From Acidimicrobiia bacterium (lineage in GTDB: Bacteria > Actinomycetota > Acidimicrobiia > Acidimicrobiales > Poriferisodalaceae): DNA of 64,000 nucleotides. The position numbers and the translations under genes were made by a program. A model generated the notes under the pieces. The model did no database searches and was not told the DNA's origin. It saw only the letters and a program-made list of their open reading frames with translations. Location of the stretch: positions 1-64,000 of the forward strand of contig JAJDZE010000165.1 in NCBI GenBank assembly GCA_022824805.1, written 5' to 3'. Within the stretch, counting starts at the first letter, position 1. The number at the start of each line of letters is the position of its first letter. Of this stretch, positions 1 to 7,968 are shown piece after piece.

Positions 1-1622
1 GGCCAGACCTCGGTGTCGGGGTGCAGGCCGTACCAGGCGAACCAGAACGACTGCGACGACACGATGCGCGGGAGCTTGACGTCGATTCGGTTGCCGCCGT
101 CCACGCCGTTGACGCGCAGCTCGTCGTGCAGCACTCCCCCGGGCGCCACCTCCACGGGGGCGCCGTGGCGCCATGCCTCGGGGGGCACGCCGGCCACCTC
201 GGCGACGCTGTACACCCTGGCGCCGCCTTGGTTCGGCACGATCACCAGCGGCTCGCCGCCCAGCACGTAGACGAACGGGTTCTCGGCCTCAAGTTCAGCC
301 AGTCCCAATGCCAGGGCGTGGCCGCCACGATCCACCGTCACCACCTCCTCCTTCAGCTCGAACACGTCGGGCGTCTCGAAGGTGGGGAACCACAGGTCCT
401 CGCTGGCGTAGTACGGGCGGTACGCAGCGCCCGGCGTGTAGTCGTAGCTGATCGGCGGACGCTCGGGCATCTCGGGGAAGTACGTCGGCGGGGGTACCTC
501 GAGCGTGAACGTGTCGGGGTGGTCGTCCAGCCAGTCCGACCAGCGCGTCGTGGCCACCGGGAACTGATCCAGCTTCGTGCCGGCCAGCGGGCCGGCGAAT
601 GCGGTGCCCGAGAGGTGGTTCCACAGGCTCTCGGTCTCGTTGTCGATCATGATCTTGTTCGAGTCCATCAGCAGGCCCGACGTCTGGAACGACAGCACAT
701 CGCCGTTAGGCAGCCGCCGGTCGAACATGAGCGCCGTGAGACACAGCGTGCAGTAGCCGAGCGCCACCGGCACGCCGCCCACCACGTCGTTCGCCAGCTC
801 GTGTCGTGCCAGGAACCGCACCGGGTACGCCCCGGCCTCGCCGCCGATCACCACGCCGAGCACCAGTTCCTCCTCGGTCATGAACTCGGCTTGGGCAGGG
901 GTGAGCCGTTCGGGGTTGTTCAGCTCCGGGATGCCGCCCCGGCGCACCCCGCCGAACTGGATCGCACCCAGCGTGACCCGGTCGGCGACCCCGGCGAGCA
1001 TGTCCCCGAAGCGAAAGTCGAGGTAGGCGTACAGCTCGCTCTTGAAGATCTTGTAACCCTCGCCGGGATCGACGCCGTGGGTGCGGTACCACGAGCCATA
1101 GCGCACGTAGTCGGTGTTGAATTCGCCTGAGCTCTCGATACCCGTCAGGCGCTCCAGCGCTCCCATCGACGTGTCGGACACGTTGCGGGCACCGGCGGTG
1201 CGCATGATGTCCATGACCCACGGCACCCACCGCTGGTCGCCGGTGAGGCCCATCTCGCCGGCGATGTTCGCAGCGAATGCGGTGTTCGGCAGCTCCAGGA
1301 ACTCATCGATCTTCTCGGTCAGCGTCAGGTCCAGGAACGGCCGACCGTCCTCGGTGCCCGGAAAGAACGGCTGGGTGGTCGGCGGCGGTGCGTCGGATCG
1401 TGTGGTGTCGTCGGGAGTGGTGTCGGACGGCGTGGTGTCGGGTGGCCCTATGTCGTCGGCGGCAGCCTCGGTGGTCGCTGCGCTGCCAGCCGAACCGGCC
1501 CCGAGGGACGAGGGGGTCGCGGGGCGCTCGGTCGCTGCGGCGACCTCGTCATCGGCCGACGAGGTCGAGCAAGCGGCGGCAAGCACACTCGCCGCCACGG
1601 CTGCGCAGATCAGCTTTCGCAT
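1..1622 (-). CDS. DUF3179 domain-containing lipoprotein, partial (runs off window start)
   Basis: Minus-strand reading from ATG at 1622 gives MRKLICAAVAASVLAAACSTSS (lipobox) and later ...VPVALGYCTLCLTALMFDRRLPNGDVLSFQTSGLLMDSNKIMIDNETESLWNHLSG, matching the DUF3179 signature. No stop inside the window, so it is absent from the ORF track. Confidence 0.8.
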   Translation of the reverse strand, partial: MRKLICAAVAASVLAAACSTSSADDEVAAATERPATPSSLGAGSAGSAATTEAAADDIGPPDTTPSDTTPDDTTRSDAPPPTTQPFFPGTEDGRPFLDLTLTEKIDEFLELPNTAFAANIAGEMGLTGDQRWVPWVMDIMRTAGARNVSDTSMGALERLTGIESSGEFNTDYVRYGSWYRTHGVDPGEGYKIFKSELYAYLDFRFGDMLAGVADRVTLGAIQFGGVRRGGIPELNNPERLTPAQAEFMTEEELVLGVVIGGEAGAYPVRFLARHELANDVVGGVPVALGYCTLCLTALMFDRRLPNGDVLSFQTSGLLMDSNKIMIDNETESLWNHLSGTAFAGPLAGTKLDQFPVATTRWSDWLDDHPDTFTLEVPPPTYFPEMPERPPISYDYTPGAAYRPYYASEDLWFPTFETPDVFELKEEVVTVDRGGHALALGLAELEAENPFVYVLGGEPLVIVPNQGGARVYSVAEVAGVPPEAWRHGAPVEVAPGGVLHDELRVNGVDGGNRIDVKLPRIVSSQSFWFAWYGLHPDTEVW

Positions 1623-1731
1623 ACGGCGGCCGAGCCTATGACAGCCTCCTGCTGCGCCATGGTCGGCCCTTTGGACTAGAACGGCAAGCGTGAGCGGCCG
1701 CTGCAGCGGCACCACGAAGGGGGAATGAGCA

Positions 1732-2622
1732 ATGGCCACCGAGACGAGCGTGCTGCCCAGCAGCGAGGCGATACCTGACAATCCGGCGGGCTATGTCTGC
1801 CTGACCTTCGACTTCGACGGACCTTCGTTGTGGATAGCCCGCCGCCAGACCACCCCCACGCCCATCTCACGCGGCGAATTCGGCGCCGTGGCCGTGCCGC
1901 GGATCCTCAAGCTGCTCGCCCGCCACGACATCCCGAGCACGTTCTTCATCCCCGGCCACTCCATCGACACCTACCCGGACGCCGCCCGCATGGTGGTCGA
2001 CGCCGGCTGCGAGGTGGGGCTGCACGGCTACGCCCACGAGTACAACCCCCGGCTCAGCGAGGCCGAGGAGCGAGCCATCCTCGAGCGCACCTTCGCGCAG
2101 ATCGAGTCGCTCACCGGCGCCCCGCCGAAGGGCTACAGGGCGCCCTCGGGCGACATCAACCCGTGGACCATCGACCTGCTGATGGAATACGGCCTCAGCT
2201 ACGACTCGTCGCTCATGGGCCACGACTACGCGCCCTACTGGCTGCGCACCGGCGACCAGTTCCCGCTCCACGGGCCCATGGAGTTCGGAGAGCAGGTCGA
2301 CCTGGTGGAACTGCCGTTCAGCTGGCACCTCGACGACTACGTGCACCTCGAGTTCGTGACGTTCAAGAACACCATCCTGACCGGCCTCGAGAACCCCGGC
2401 ACCATGTTCGACACCTTCCTGTCGGATGTGAAATGGATGGCGAGCGAGGTGCAGCACGGCGTGTGCACGGTCACGTTCCACCCTCAGGCGATCGGGCGAG
2501 GCGGGCGCCTGTACGAGATGGAGCGCTGGATCGACCAGATGACCGACCTGGGCGTGAGCTACACCCGCATGTGCGATGTGGCCGACGCCTGGCGGGCCGG
2601 GCGCCAGCTCGGCATCGAGTAG
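1732..2622 (+). CDS. polysaccharide deacetylase family protein
   Basis: TFDFDGPS, HDIPSTFFIPGHSIDTYPDAARMVVDAGCEVGLHGYAHE, GYRAPSGD are NodB-homology motifs. Confidence 0.85.
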   Translation: MATETSVLPSSEAIPDNPAGYVCLTFDFDGPSLWIARRQTTPTPISRGEFGAVAVPRILKLLARHDIPSTFFIPGHSIDTYPDAARMVVDAGCEVGLHGYAHEYNPRLSEAEERAILERTFAQIESLTGAPPKGYRAPSGDINPWTIDLLMEYGLSYDSSLMGHDYAPYWLRTGDQFPLHGPMEFGEQVDLVELPFSWHLDDYVHLEFVTFKNTILTGLENPGTMFDTFLSDVKWMASEVQHGVCTVTFHPQAIGRGGRLYEMERWIDQMTDLGVSYTRMCDVADAWRAGRQLGIE

Positions 2623-2630
2623 CGACCGGC

Positions 2631-2706
2631 CCCGGGCCGCTCGGGCCCGGGCTTCCCGCTCTTGTTCGCTGCGCTCACGGGCCGCTCGGACCCGTGCTCA
2701 GCCTCT
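2631..2706 (-). repeat. dispersed structured repeat, copy 1 (subtype A)
   Basis: Reverse complement contains CGAGCGGCCCGTGAGCGCAGCGAACAAGAGCGGGAA, shared with four other sites. Adjacent perfect hairpin CCCGGGCC-GCTCG-GGCCCGGG at 2631-2651. Sits between convergent genes. Confidence 0.8.
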
Positions 2707-3847
2707 AGCCCTCGACGCCGTCGAGCATGCGGCTGATCAGCAGCTTCTGGACCTCCGAGGTGCCCTCGTAGATCTGGTACACCCGCACGTCGCGGTAGAT
2801 CTTCTCCACCGGGTAGTCGTTGAGGAAGCCGTACCCGCCGTGGATCTGGATGGCCTTCGACGCCACCCGCTCGGCCATCTCCGACGCGAACAGCTTCGCC
2901 ATCGAGGCCTCTCGGGCGCATTCGAGCCCTTGGTCGCGCATCTGCGCTGCGTGCAGGTAGAGCTGGCGGGCCGCTTCGATCTGGGTGGCCATCTCGGCGA
3001 GCGTGAACGAGATCACCTGATGCTCGACGATCAGGCGCCCGAAGGTCTCACGCTCCTGGGCATAGGAGTGGGCGGCTTTCAGCGCAGCCCGTGCCCCGCC
3101 CGTGGCTTGGGCCGCGACGCCGATGCGGCCCAGAGACAGGTTGCCCAGCGCGATGCCGAGCCCCCGCCCGATCTCGCCGAGGACGTCGCCGGCGGGCACC
3201 CGCATGTCCTCGAAGACCACCTGACAGGTGTCGTTGGTGCGGTGACCGAGCTTGTCCTCCTTGGCGATCACGCGGTAGCCGGGGTTGTCGGTGGGCGTGA
3301 TGAACGTGGTCATTCCCCGCTTGCCGGCACCCGGATCGGTGACTGCCACGATCATCGCCACATCGGCGGTCGAGCCGGCGGTGATGAACGCCTTGTGACC
3401 GCTCAGGACGTACTCGTCGCCGTCGCGGGTGGCCCGGGTGCGGATGGCCGCAGCATCGGAGCCGGTGTGGGGCTCGGTGAGGTGGATGCAGCCCAGCCAC
3501 TCGCCGCTGGTCAGCTTGGTGAGGTAGTCACGCTTCTGCCGGTCGGTGCCCGACTGCTGGATCGCCGCGGCGACCGGCGAGTTGTTCGCCGCCATCATGT
3601 TGCTGATGCCGCCGTCGGCAGCGGATATCTCCTCGATGGCCAGCGCATACGACACGAAGTCGGCACCCGCGCCGCCCCAGCACGGGTCTACCATCATGCC
3701 CATGAGTCCGACGTCGGCCATCTTGGCGTAGAGCTCGCGGGGCGCTCCGCCGGCGCGGTCCCACTCTGCGGCGAACGGCGCTATCTCGCGCTGCGCGAAC
3801 ACCCTGGCAACGTCGCGTATCTGCTGCTGCTCGTCGGTCAACTGCAC
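2705..3847 (-). CDS. acyl-CoA dehydrogenase family protein
   Basis: LTDEQQQIRDVARVFAQREIAPFAAEWDRAG, GCIHLTEPHTGSDAAAIRTRA, IQIHGGYGFLNDYPVEKIYRDVRVYQIYEGTSEVQKLLISR. GTG at 3847 preferred over the longer ORF to 3985. Confidence 0.9.
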   Translation of the reverse strand: MQLTDEQQQIRDVARVFAQREIAPFAAEWDRAGGAPRELYAKMADVGLMGMMVDPCWGGAGADFVSYALAIEEISAADGGISNMMAANNSPVAAAIQQSGTDRQKRDYLTKLTSGEWLGCIHLTEPHTGSDAAAIRTRATRDGDEYVLSGHKAFITAGSTADVAMIVAVTDPGAGKRGMTTFITPTDNPGYRVIAKEDKLGHRTNDTCQVVFEDMRVPAGDVLGEIGRGLGIALGNLSLGRIGVAAQATGGARAALKAAHSYAQERETFGRLIVEHQVISFTLAEMATQIEAARQLYLHAAQMRDQGLECAREASMAKLFASEMAERVASKAIQIHGGYGFLNDYPVEKIYRDVRVYQIYEGTSEVQKLLISRMLDGVEG

Positions 3848-4001
3848 TGCGCCATCCTCGGGTTCGGCCACGGGATTGCGGGGCTCGGCACCGCCGTGCA
3901 GCGGCGATTCAGGGTACCGAAATGCAGAATTCTGATTCCGGGGAACGCATCGAAGCGGGCACCATCGTCTCTGTCCGGCGAACACCTGCCCCGTTCGCTC
4001 G

Positions 4002-4027
4002 AGTCACTCGGTGAAGTTCGAGTGATT
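4002..4027. promoter_or_regulatory. candidate operator: inverted repeat AGTCACTCG-N8-CGAGTGATT upstream of the AbiE-like operon
   Basis: 9-bp arms with one mismatch, 8-nt spacer, about 46 nt upstream of the GTG start at 4074. Confidence 0.45.
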
Positions 4028-4073
4028 ATTCGCATCAGAAAGCAAACTGCCCAGTTGACGGTATCGTCATGCT

Positions 4074-5063
4074 GTGGGAGTCGCAGGACCTGACGGGGCC
4101 GAGGAACTGCTGATCGAGACCAGGTGGCAAGGCAACCCGGCTTGTCCTCGCTGTGGCGATGGGCGAGCTTCGTCTCAGAAGGACCGGCCAGGGGCAGATT
4201 GGACCGTTTGGCGCTGTCGCACATGCCGCACCCGGTTCAGGGTGACGACGGGAACAATGCTGCATTCCACGAAGTTGACCCCCTCCGACTGGTTGGCCGT
4301 GGCACAGGGGCAGGACACGGCAGCGGCGACCATCGCAGAACTCATCGGTGTCTCGTTGGTCACCGCACGCAAGATCGCTGCGCTCATGGCGCCAGTGTGC
4401 GATGGCTCACCATCGGAGCGGCTGCGGCACATGATGAGCCCAAGGCACCAATGTCAGCCGGCACCCGACCCATGGCAGATCGAACCCCTTCCGGCAACGC
4501 TGCGCATCGAAGGCAGCCCGCTCAGGTCGCTGAGCAACGGCGTGAAGGCCGTTCTGAATGCACTGAGGGCACGGCCGTTCGGAGCGACGCCAGTCAAGCT
4601 CGCCGAGCTGTCCGGCGTGTCGTATTCGCAGACTCTGCGGTGTCTCGCCAGTCTCGAACGACGCGGCTGGGCCGAACCCGCACAGACAGCCATCCATCAC
4701 GGATACGAACTGCGCCGCGCGACAGTGTGGTCGCTGTCATGGTCGGATGGTTGCATGCATGCCCTCTCATGCCTTCGCGACCGGCCGACACGGCGGATCG
4801 AGAACGTGGAAGACGGCGTGCCGCTCCGCTTTTGGCGGGGCTTCTGGTCTGGTGCTGCCGCTGATTCGCTGCGGATATCCGAGCACGGCCTGCATATCGC
4901 AGAAACGCTGATCGGCGGACATGATGTCTGCGCGAGGGCGTGGGCGCTTGCAACACTGCCGACACGCATACTGCTCGAGTGCCGCTCATTGCGGGGATTC
5001 GATTCTGGTTGGCGAGCAGATCTGCTCGATCGTGAGATCGCCCGGCGAGCGGCTGCAGCATGA
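4074..5063 (+). CDS. putative AbiEi-like antitoxin/regulator with IS1595-type transposase zinc ribbon
   Basis: N-terminus CPRCGDGRASSQKDRPGADWTVWRCRTCRTRFRVTTGTMLHSTKLTPSDWL resembles the IS1595-family zinc ribbon (CxxC...CxxC...F.vttGT..h.tkl....Wl). Middle VLNALRARPFGATPVKLAELSGVSYSQTLRCLASLERRGWAE is winged-helix-like. Overlaps the AbiEii-like gene by 4 nt. Confidence 0.65.
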   Translation: MGVAGPDGAEELLIETRWQGNPACPRCGDGRASSQKDRPGADWTVWRCRTCRTRFRVTTGTMLHSTKLTPSDWLAVAQGQDTAAATIAELIGVSLVTARKIAALMAPVCDGSPSERLRHMMSPRHQCQPAPDPWQIEPLPATLRIEGSPLRSLSNGVKAVLNALRARPFGATPVKLAELSGVSYSQTLRCLASLERRGWAEPAQTAIHHGYELRRATVWSLSWSDGCMHALSCLRDRPTRRIENVEDGVPLRFWRGFWSGAAADSLRISEHGLHIAETLIGGHDVCARAWALATLPTRILLECRSLRGFDSGWRADLLDREIARRAAAA

Positions 5064-5752
5064 GCGAGATCGACGCGTGGGCCGATGTCTTGCCTGAGCG
5101 GCTGCGACGGGTGTGGCCTTACGTCGCGGACTGCGCCGGCCGTATCGGCGGCGTGTTGATGGGAGGTACGGCGGTCGCCATCCACCTGCGGCACAGAGTC
5201 TCTGAGGATCTCGACGTGGTCACGCTGCAGCAGTTCTCCGGAAGAGCACTGCAAGAGCGATTGCGACGAGCAGCCGCGCATGTGGAGACCGATGAAGTGT
5301 CCGACAACATGTTCCACGGCTACGTCGACGGCGTCCGGGTGGACATCTTCCGGGCACTGCCGTCCGATGATGTGCAGCCGTCCAATATGCGATGGGTCGC
5401 TCCGAGCACCACGATCGGAGACATGAAGATCGGCGCCATCGCAGATCTCATGGCCGCCAAGCTTGACGTGATCAGATTCCGTCCCAAGCTGCGCGACTAC
5501 CTGGACCTCGCCGCGATGGACCAGTCAGGCGCCTGCAGCCTCGAAGCTGGATTGGGCTACTACTGCCGACGGTTCGGGCACAGTTCCCCGCCGCGGGCGC
5601 TTGAACAGATCACTCACCTGCTCGACGGCCCCGGCACGCTGCCGAGCGACCCCGACTACGAAGACCGCCGTGACGATGCGCTGCGCCACCTGCAGATGCG
5701 GGTACCAGCACTCCGCAACCGAATCGCCGAAATGCGCGACGCCGTCCCGTAG
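5060..5752 (+). CDS. nucleotidyltransferase, AbiEii/AbiGii toxin family-like
   Basis: GGVLMGGTAVAIHLRHRVSEDLDVVT (GG(T/S)...R.SeDlD nucleotidyltransferase motif) and KIGAIADLMAAKLDVIRFRPKLRDYLDLAAM, typical of AbiEii-like proteins. Confidence 0.8.
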   Translation: MSEIDAWADVLPERLRRVWPYVADCAGRIGGVLMGGTAVAIHLRHRVSEDLDVVTLQQFSGRALQERLRRAAAHVETDEVSDNMFHGYVDGVRVDIFRALPSDDVQPSNMRWVAPSTTIGDMKIGAIADLMAAKLDVIRFRPKLRDYLDLAAMDQSGACSLEAGLGYYCRRFGHSSPPRALEQITHLLDGPGTLPSDPDYEDRRDDALRHLQMRVPALRNRIAEMRDAVP

Positions 5753-5870
5753 CTACGCCGAGACCACAGACCCATTCCCCGCCGCGTGTCCGCTCACCTC
5801 GCTCAACGCAGCCCAGCACTGATTGGCGGTCACCATCGAATGAGTCAGGCACATGCGGAACGAACGCGGG

Positions 5871-5902
5871 AGGGCCGGCGGGACGCAATGCCCGCCGGCC
5901 CT
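5871..5902 (-). terminator. strong hairpin 3' of SBP paralogue 1
   Basis: AGGGCCGGCGGG-ACGCAATG-CCCGCCGGCCCT: perfect 12-bp stem, 8-nt loop. Identical to the hairpin at 7862-7893. No clear T-tract. Confidence 0.6.
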
Positions 5903-5967
5903 CTGCGTTGACCGTTTGGTCGGTCAGGAATCAGACGCTGGGCGTCTGACCTCCTGGTGGCGTTTGC

Positions 5968-7680
5968 CTAGCGGCAGCCGCCCTCATCCTTGTCCCAGGC
6001 GCAGTTCGTCGACTTGCCGTTGACGTCCACGACGTCGCCGACCTGGGTCCAGGTCTGCTCGTTCGCGTTGAACTGGCTGAAGTCTGAACCCTCAACGAAG
6101 TACGCGTCAGCGTTGCCGTTGAACTGGGTGATGATGCCGTCGAGGATCATCGGGTGGTAGATGTCGATCGACCGCACCGCCAGGATGAAGTTCGTCCTGG
6201 TCAGGCCGCCCGGCAGGTCTGCAGCAACACGCAGCGCCTCGCCGTAGGGGTAGCCGTAGGTGTAGCCGATGGCGTACAGCGACACAGCCGGATCCAGGCC
6301 TGCGGCCTCCAGGTTGGAGTTCGCGAAGGCGATGAACGGCTCATCGATGAACTTCGGGTCGGTGGAGTCCTTCGACCCGCCGCCGATGATCCACCAGTCG
6401 TGGGCGAAGTCGCCCGCCGGCTTCATGTAGGCCTCGATGCCCTTGCACACCGACGGCGTGAACAGCGCGCCGCCCTTGGCGTTGATGTCGTCGTACAGGC
6501 CGCTCTGGCCGGCTTCCTGAATGGCCAGCAAGCACGGGTTGCCCGCCGTCATCGAGATGAACACATCAGGCTCGAAGGCCAGAATGGTGGTCATCTCGTT
6601 GGTCAGCGTGGGCGCCGCGGGGTCGTGACGCACTGGCAGGTACTCGCTCACCACATCGGAGTTGGCGTGTGCCCACTCTTCGAAGCCGAGCTCGTAGGCC
6701 AGACCGAAGTCGTTGTCCATCACCAGGCCGGCAACCTTCACAGGCAGCAGATCAGCCAGGTTCTCCCTGATCCAAGCGCCCCACAGGATCGACTCGGTCG
6801 AGTACGACATCTGCATGATGCTGGTCCACGGGTGGTTCACCGGGTCGCCCCAGGCGGGGTGGCCGGTCATCACGAACGGATGCGGGATGCACTCCTCGTT
6901 GATCTTGTCGTACACCGCGAGGGTGTTCGGCGAGCCCAAGGTCAGGATCGAGAACACGTTCTCCGCCTCGATCAGCTCGTCCACGAACTCGATCGTCTGA
7001 GCGGCGACGTAGGCGTCGTCCTTGATGATCAGCGTCAGGTCACGCGGCGAACCGCCGACCATGATCGGGTCGTTGTCGTTGATCCAGTTGAAGTAGTTCT
7101 CCCAGCCGTAGGCAATGTTGCCGTATGCGGCAAGGTTGCCCGACTGAGCCGTGGTGTGACCGATGCGCACCTCCGAGTCGGTGATGCCCGTCGTGTCCGA
7201 CCAGTCGTCGGGGCACGCACTGATGTCGATCTCGAAGCCGGCAGGGCCACGCAGGATGCCGTCGTCGCCGACGCCGTACTCGCCCGACTCGATCTTCTCG
7301 GTCAGCTCCGCGACGGACTTGGCGCGACGAGCAGCGGCCTCTTCGAAGATGCCGTCGAGGGTGGAGCGATCGAACATCATCTCCTCCTCTTCCATCATCT
7401 CCTCATCGGCGTCGTCATCGTCGTCCTCGCCCGCGACGGCGGCTTCGATGTCTTCCTCAGCAGCGGCACCGCCGAGAGCACCAGTGGCGCCCTCGTCTTC
7501 TTCCTCTGCCATCTCCTCTTCCTCGGCCATCTCCTCGTCTTCACTCGGCGCGGCCGTGGTTTCGGTCTCTGTCTCGCCAGCGTCAGCGTCTGCGTCGTCA
7601 TCGCCGCCGCCGCATGCAGCGGCCACGAGCGAGAACGCGAAGAGCAGAGCCAGCAAGCGCCACATTCGACGCTTCGTCAT
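5968..7680 (-). CDS. branched-chain amino-acid type ABC transporter substrate-binding lipoprotein (paralogue 1)
   Basis: MTKRRMWRLLALLFAFSLVAAACGGG lipoprotein signal, acidic linker, Peripla_BP_6-like core (VRIGHTTAQSGNLAAYGNIAYGWENYFNWIND). In an operon-like cluster with LivHMGF homologues. Confidence 0.85.
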   Translation of the reverse strand: MTKRRMWRLLALLFAFSLVAAACGGGDDDADADAGETETETTAAPSEDEEMAEEEEMAEEEDEGATGALGGAAAEEDIEAAVAGEDDDDDADEEMMEEEEMMFDRSTLDGIFEEAAARRAKSVAELTEKIESGEYGVGDDGILRGPAGFEIDISACPDDWSDTTGITDSEVRIGHTTAQSGNLAAYGNIAYGWENYFNWINDNDPIMVGGSPRDLTLIIKDDAYVAAQTIEFVDELIEAENVFSILTLGSPNTLAVYDKINEECIPHPFVMTGHPAWGDPVNHPWTSIMQMSYSTESILWGAWIRENLADLLPVKVAGLVMDNDFGLAYELGFEEWAHANSDVVSEYLPVRHDPAAPTLTNEMTTILAFEPDVFISMTAGNPCLLAIQEAGQSGLYDDINAKGGALFTPSVCKGIEAYMKPAGDFAHDWWIIGGGSKDSTDPKFIDEPFIAFANSNLEAAGLDPAVSLYAIGYTYGYPYGEALRVAADLPGGLTRTNFILAVRSIDIYHPMILDGIITQFNGNADAYFVEGSDFSQFNANEQTWTQVGDVVDVNGKSTNCAWDKDEGGCR

Positions 7681-7861
7681 GTTGTGTCTCCCCCCATTGG
7701 GTTGCAATAGCACGAACCGGCAGCGGAATCGCACAGATGCCCCAACCGGTTCATCGAGACACTAGTTCGCGTCCCGGGACTGGTCACCGGGCGGGTTATG
7801 TCAATTCTGCAACGATTTCGATTCTGCACCCGGGCCGCGACTGCGCCTCACCGGGCGCGCA

Positions 7862-7893
7862 AGGGCCGGCGGGACGCAATGCCCGCCGGCCCT
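7862..7893 (-). terminator. strong hairpin 3' of SBP paralogue 2
   Basis: Same 32-nt hairpin as at 5871-5902. Confidence 0.6.
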
Positions 7894-7968
7894 GTTGCGC
7901 TGACTCGGGGTCAGCAGTGTGGTCTCAGGTGCAACGAACGCAGCCGCTGCGCCTGAGGAGGCGATTGC

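Noticed and set aside
21-1130. 369-aa plus-strand ORF
   Set aside because: GC-rich shadow ORF antisense to the DUF3179 gene; His/Arg/Val-rich composition without domain signal.
4074-4400. IS1595 insertion element
   Set aside because: Only the zinc-ribbon/HTH-like part is recognisable; no DDE domain, no terminal inverted repeats noticed, and the gene is coupled to an AbiEii-like gene.
6154-7710. 518-aa plus-strand ORF opposite SBP paralogue 1
   Set aside because: Antisense shadow of a clear lipoprotein SBP; a similar shadow appears opposite paralogue 2 because the DNA is duplicated.
5871-7893. CRISPR-like repeats (two identical 32-nt palindromes)
   Set aside because: Only two copies about 2 kb apart, each 3' of a duplicated SBP gene; best explained as duplicated terminator hairpins. 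No CRISPR array or cas genes were seen in the window.
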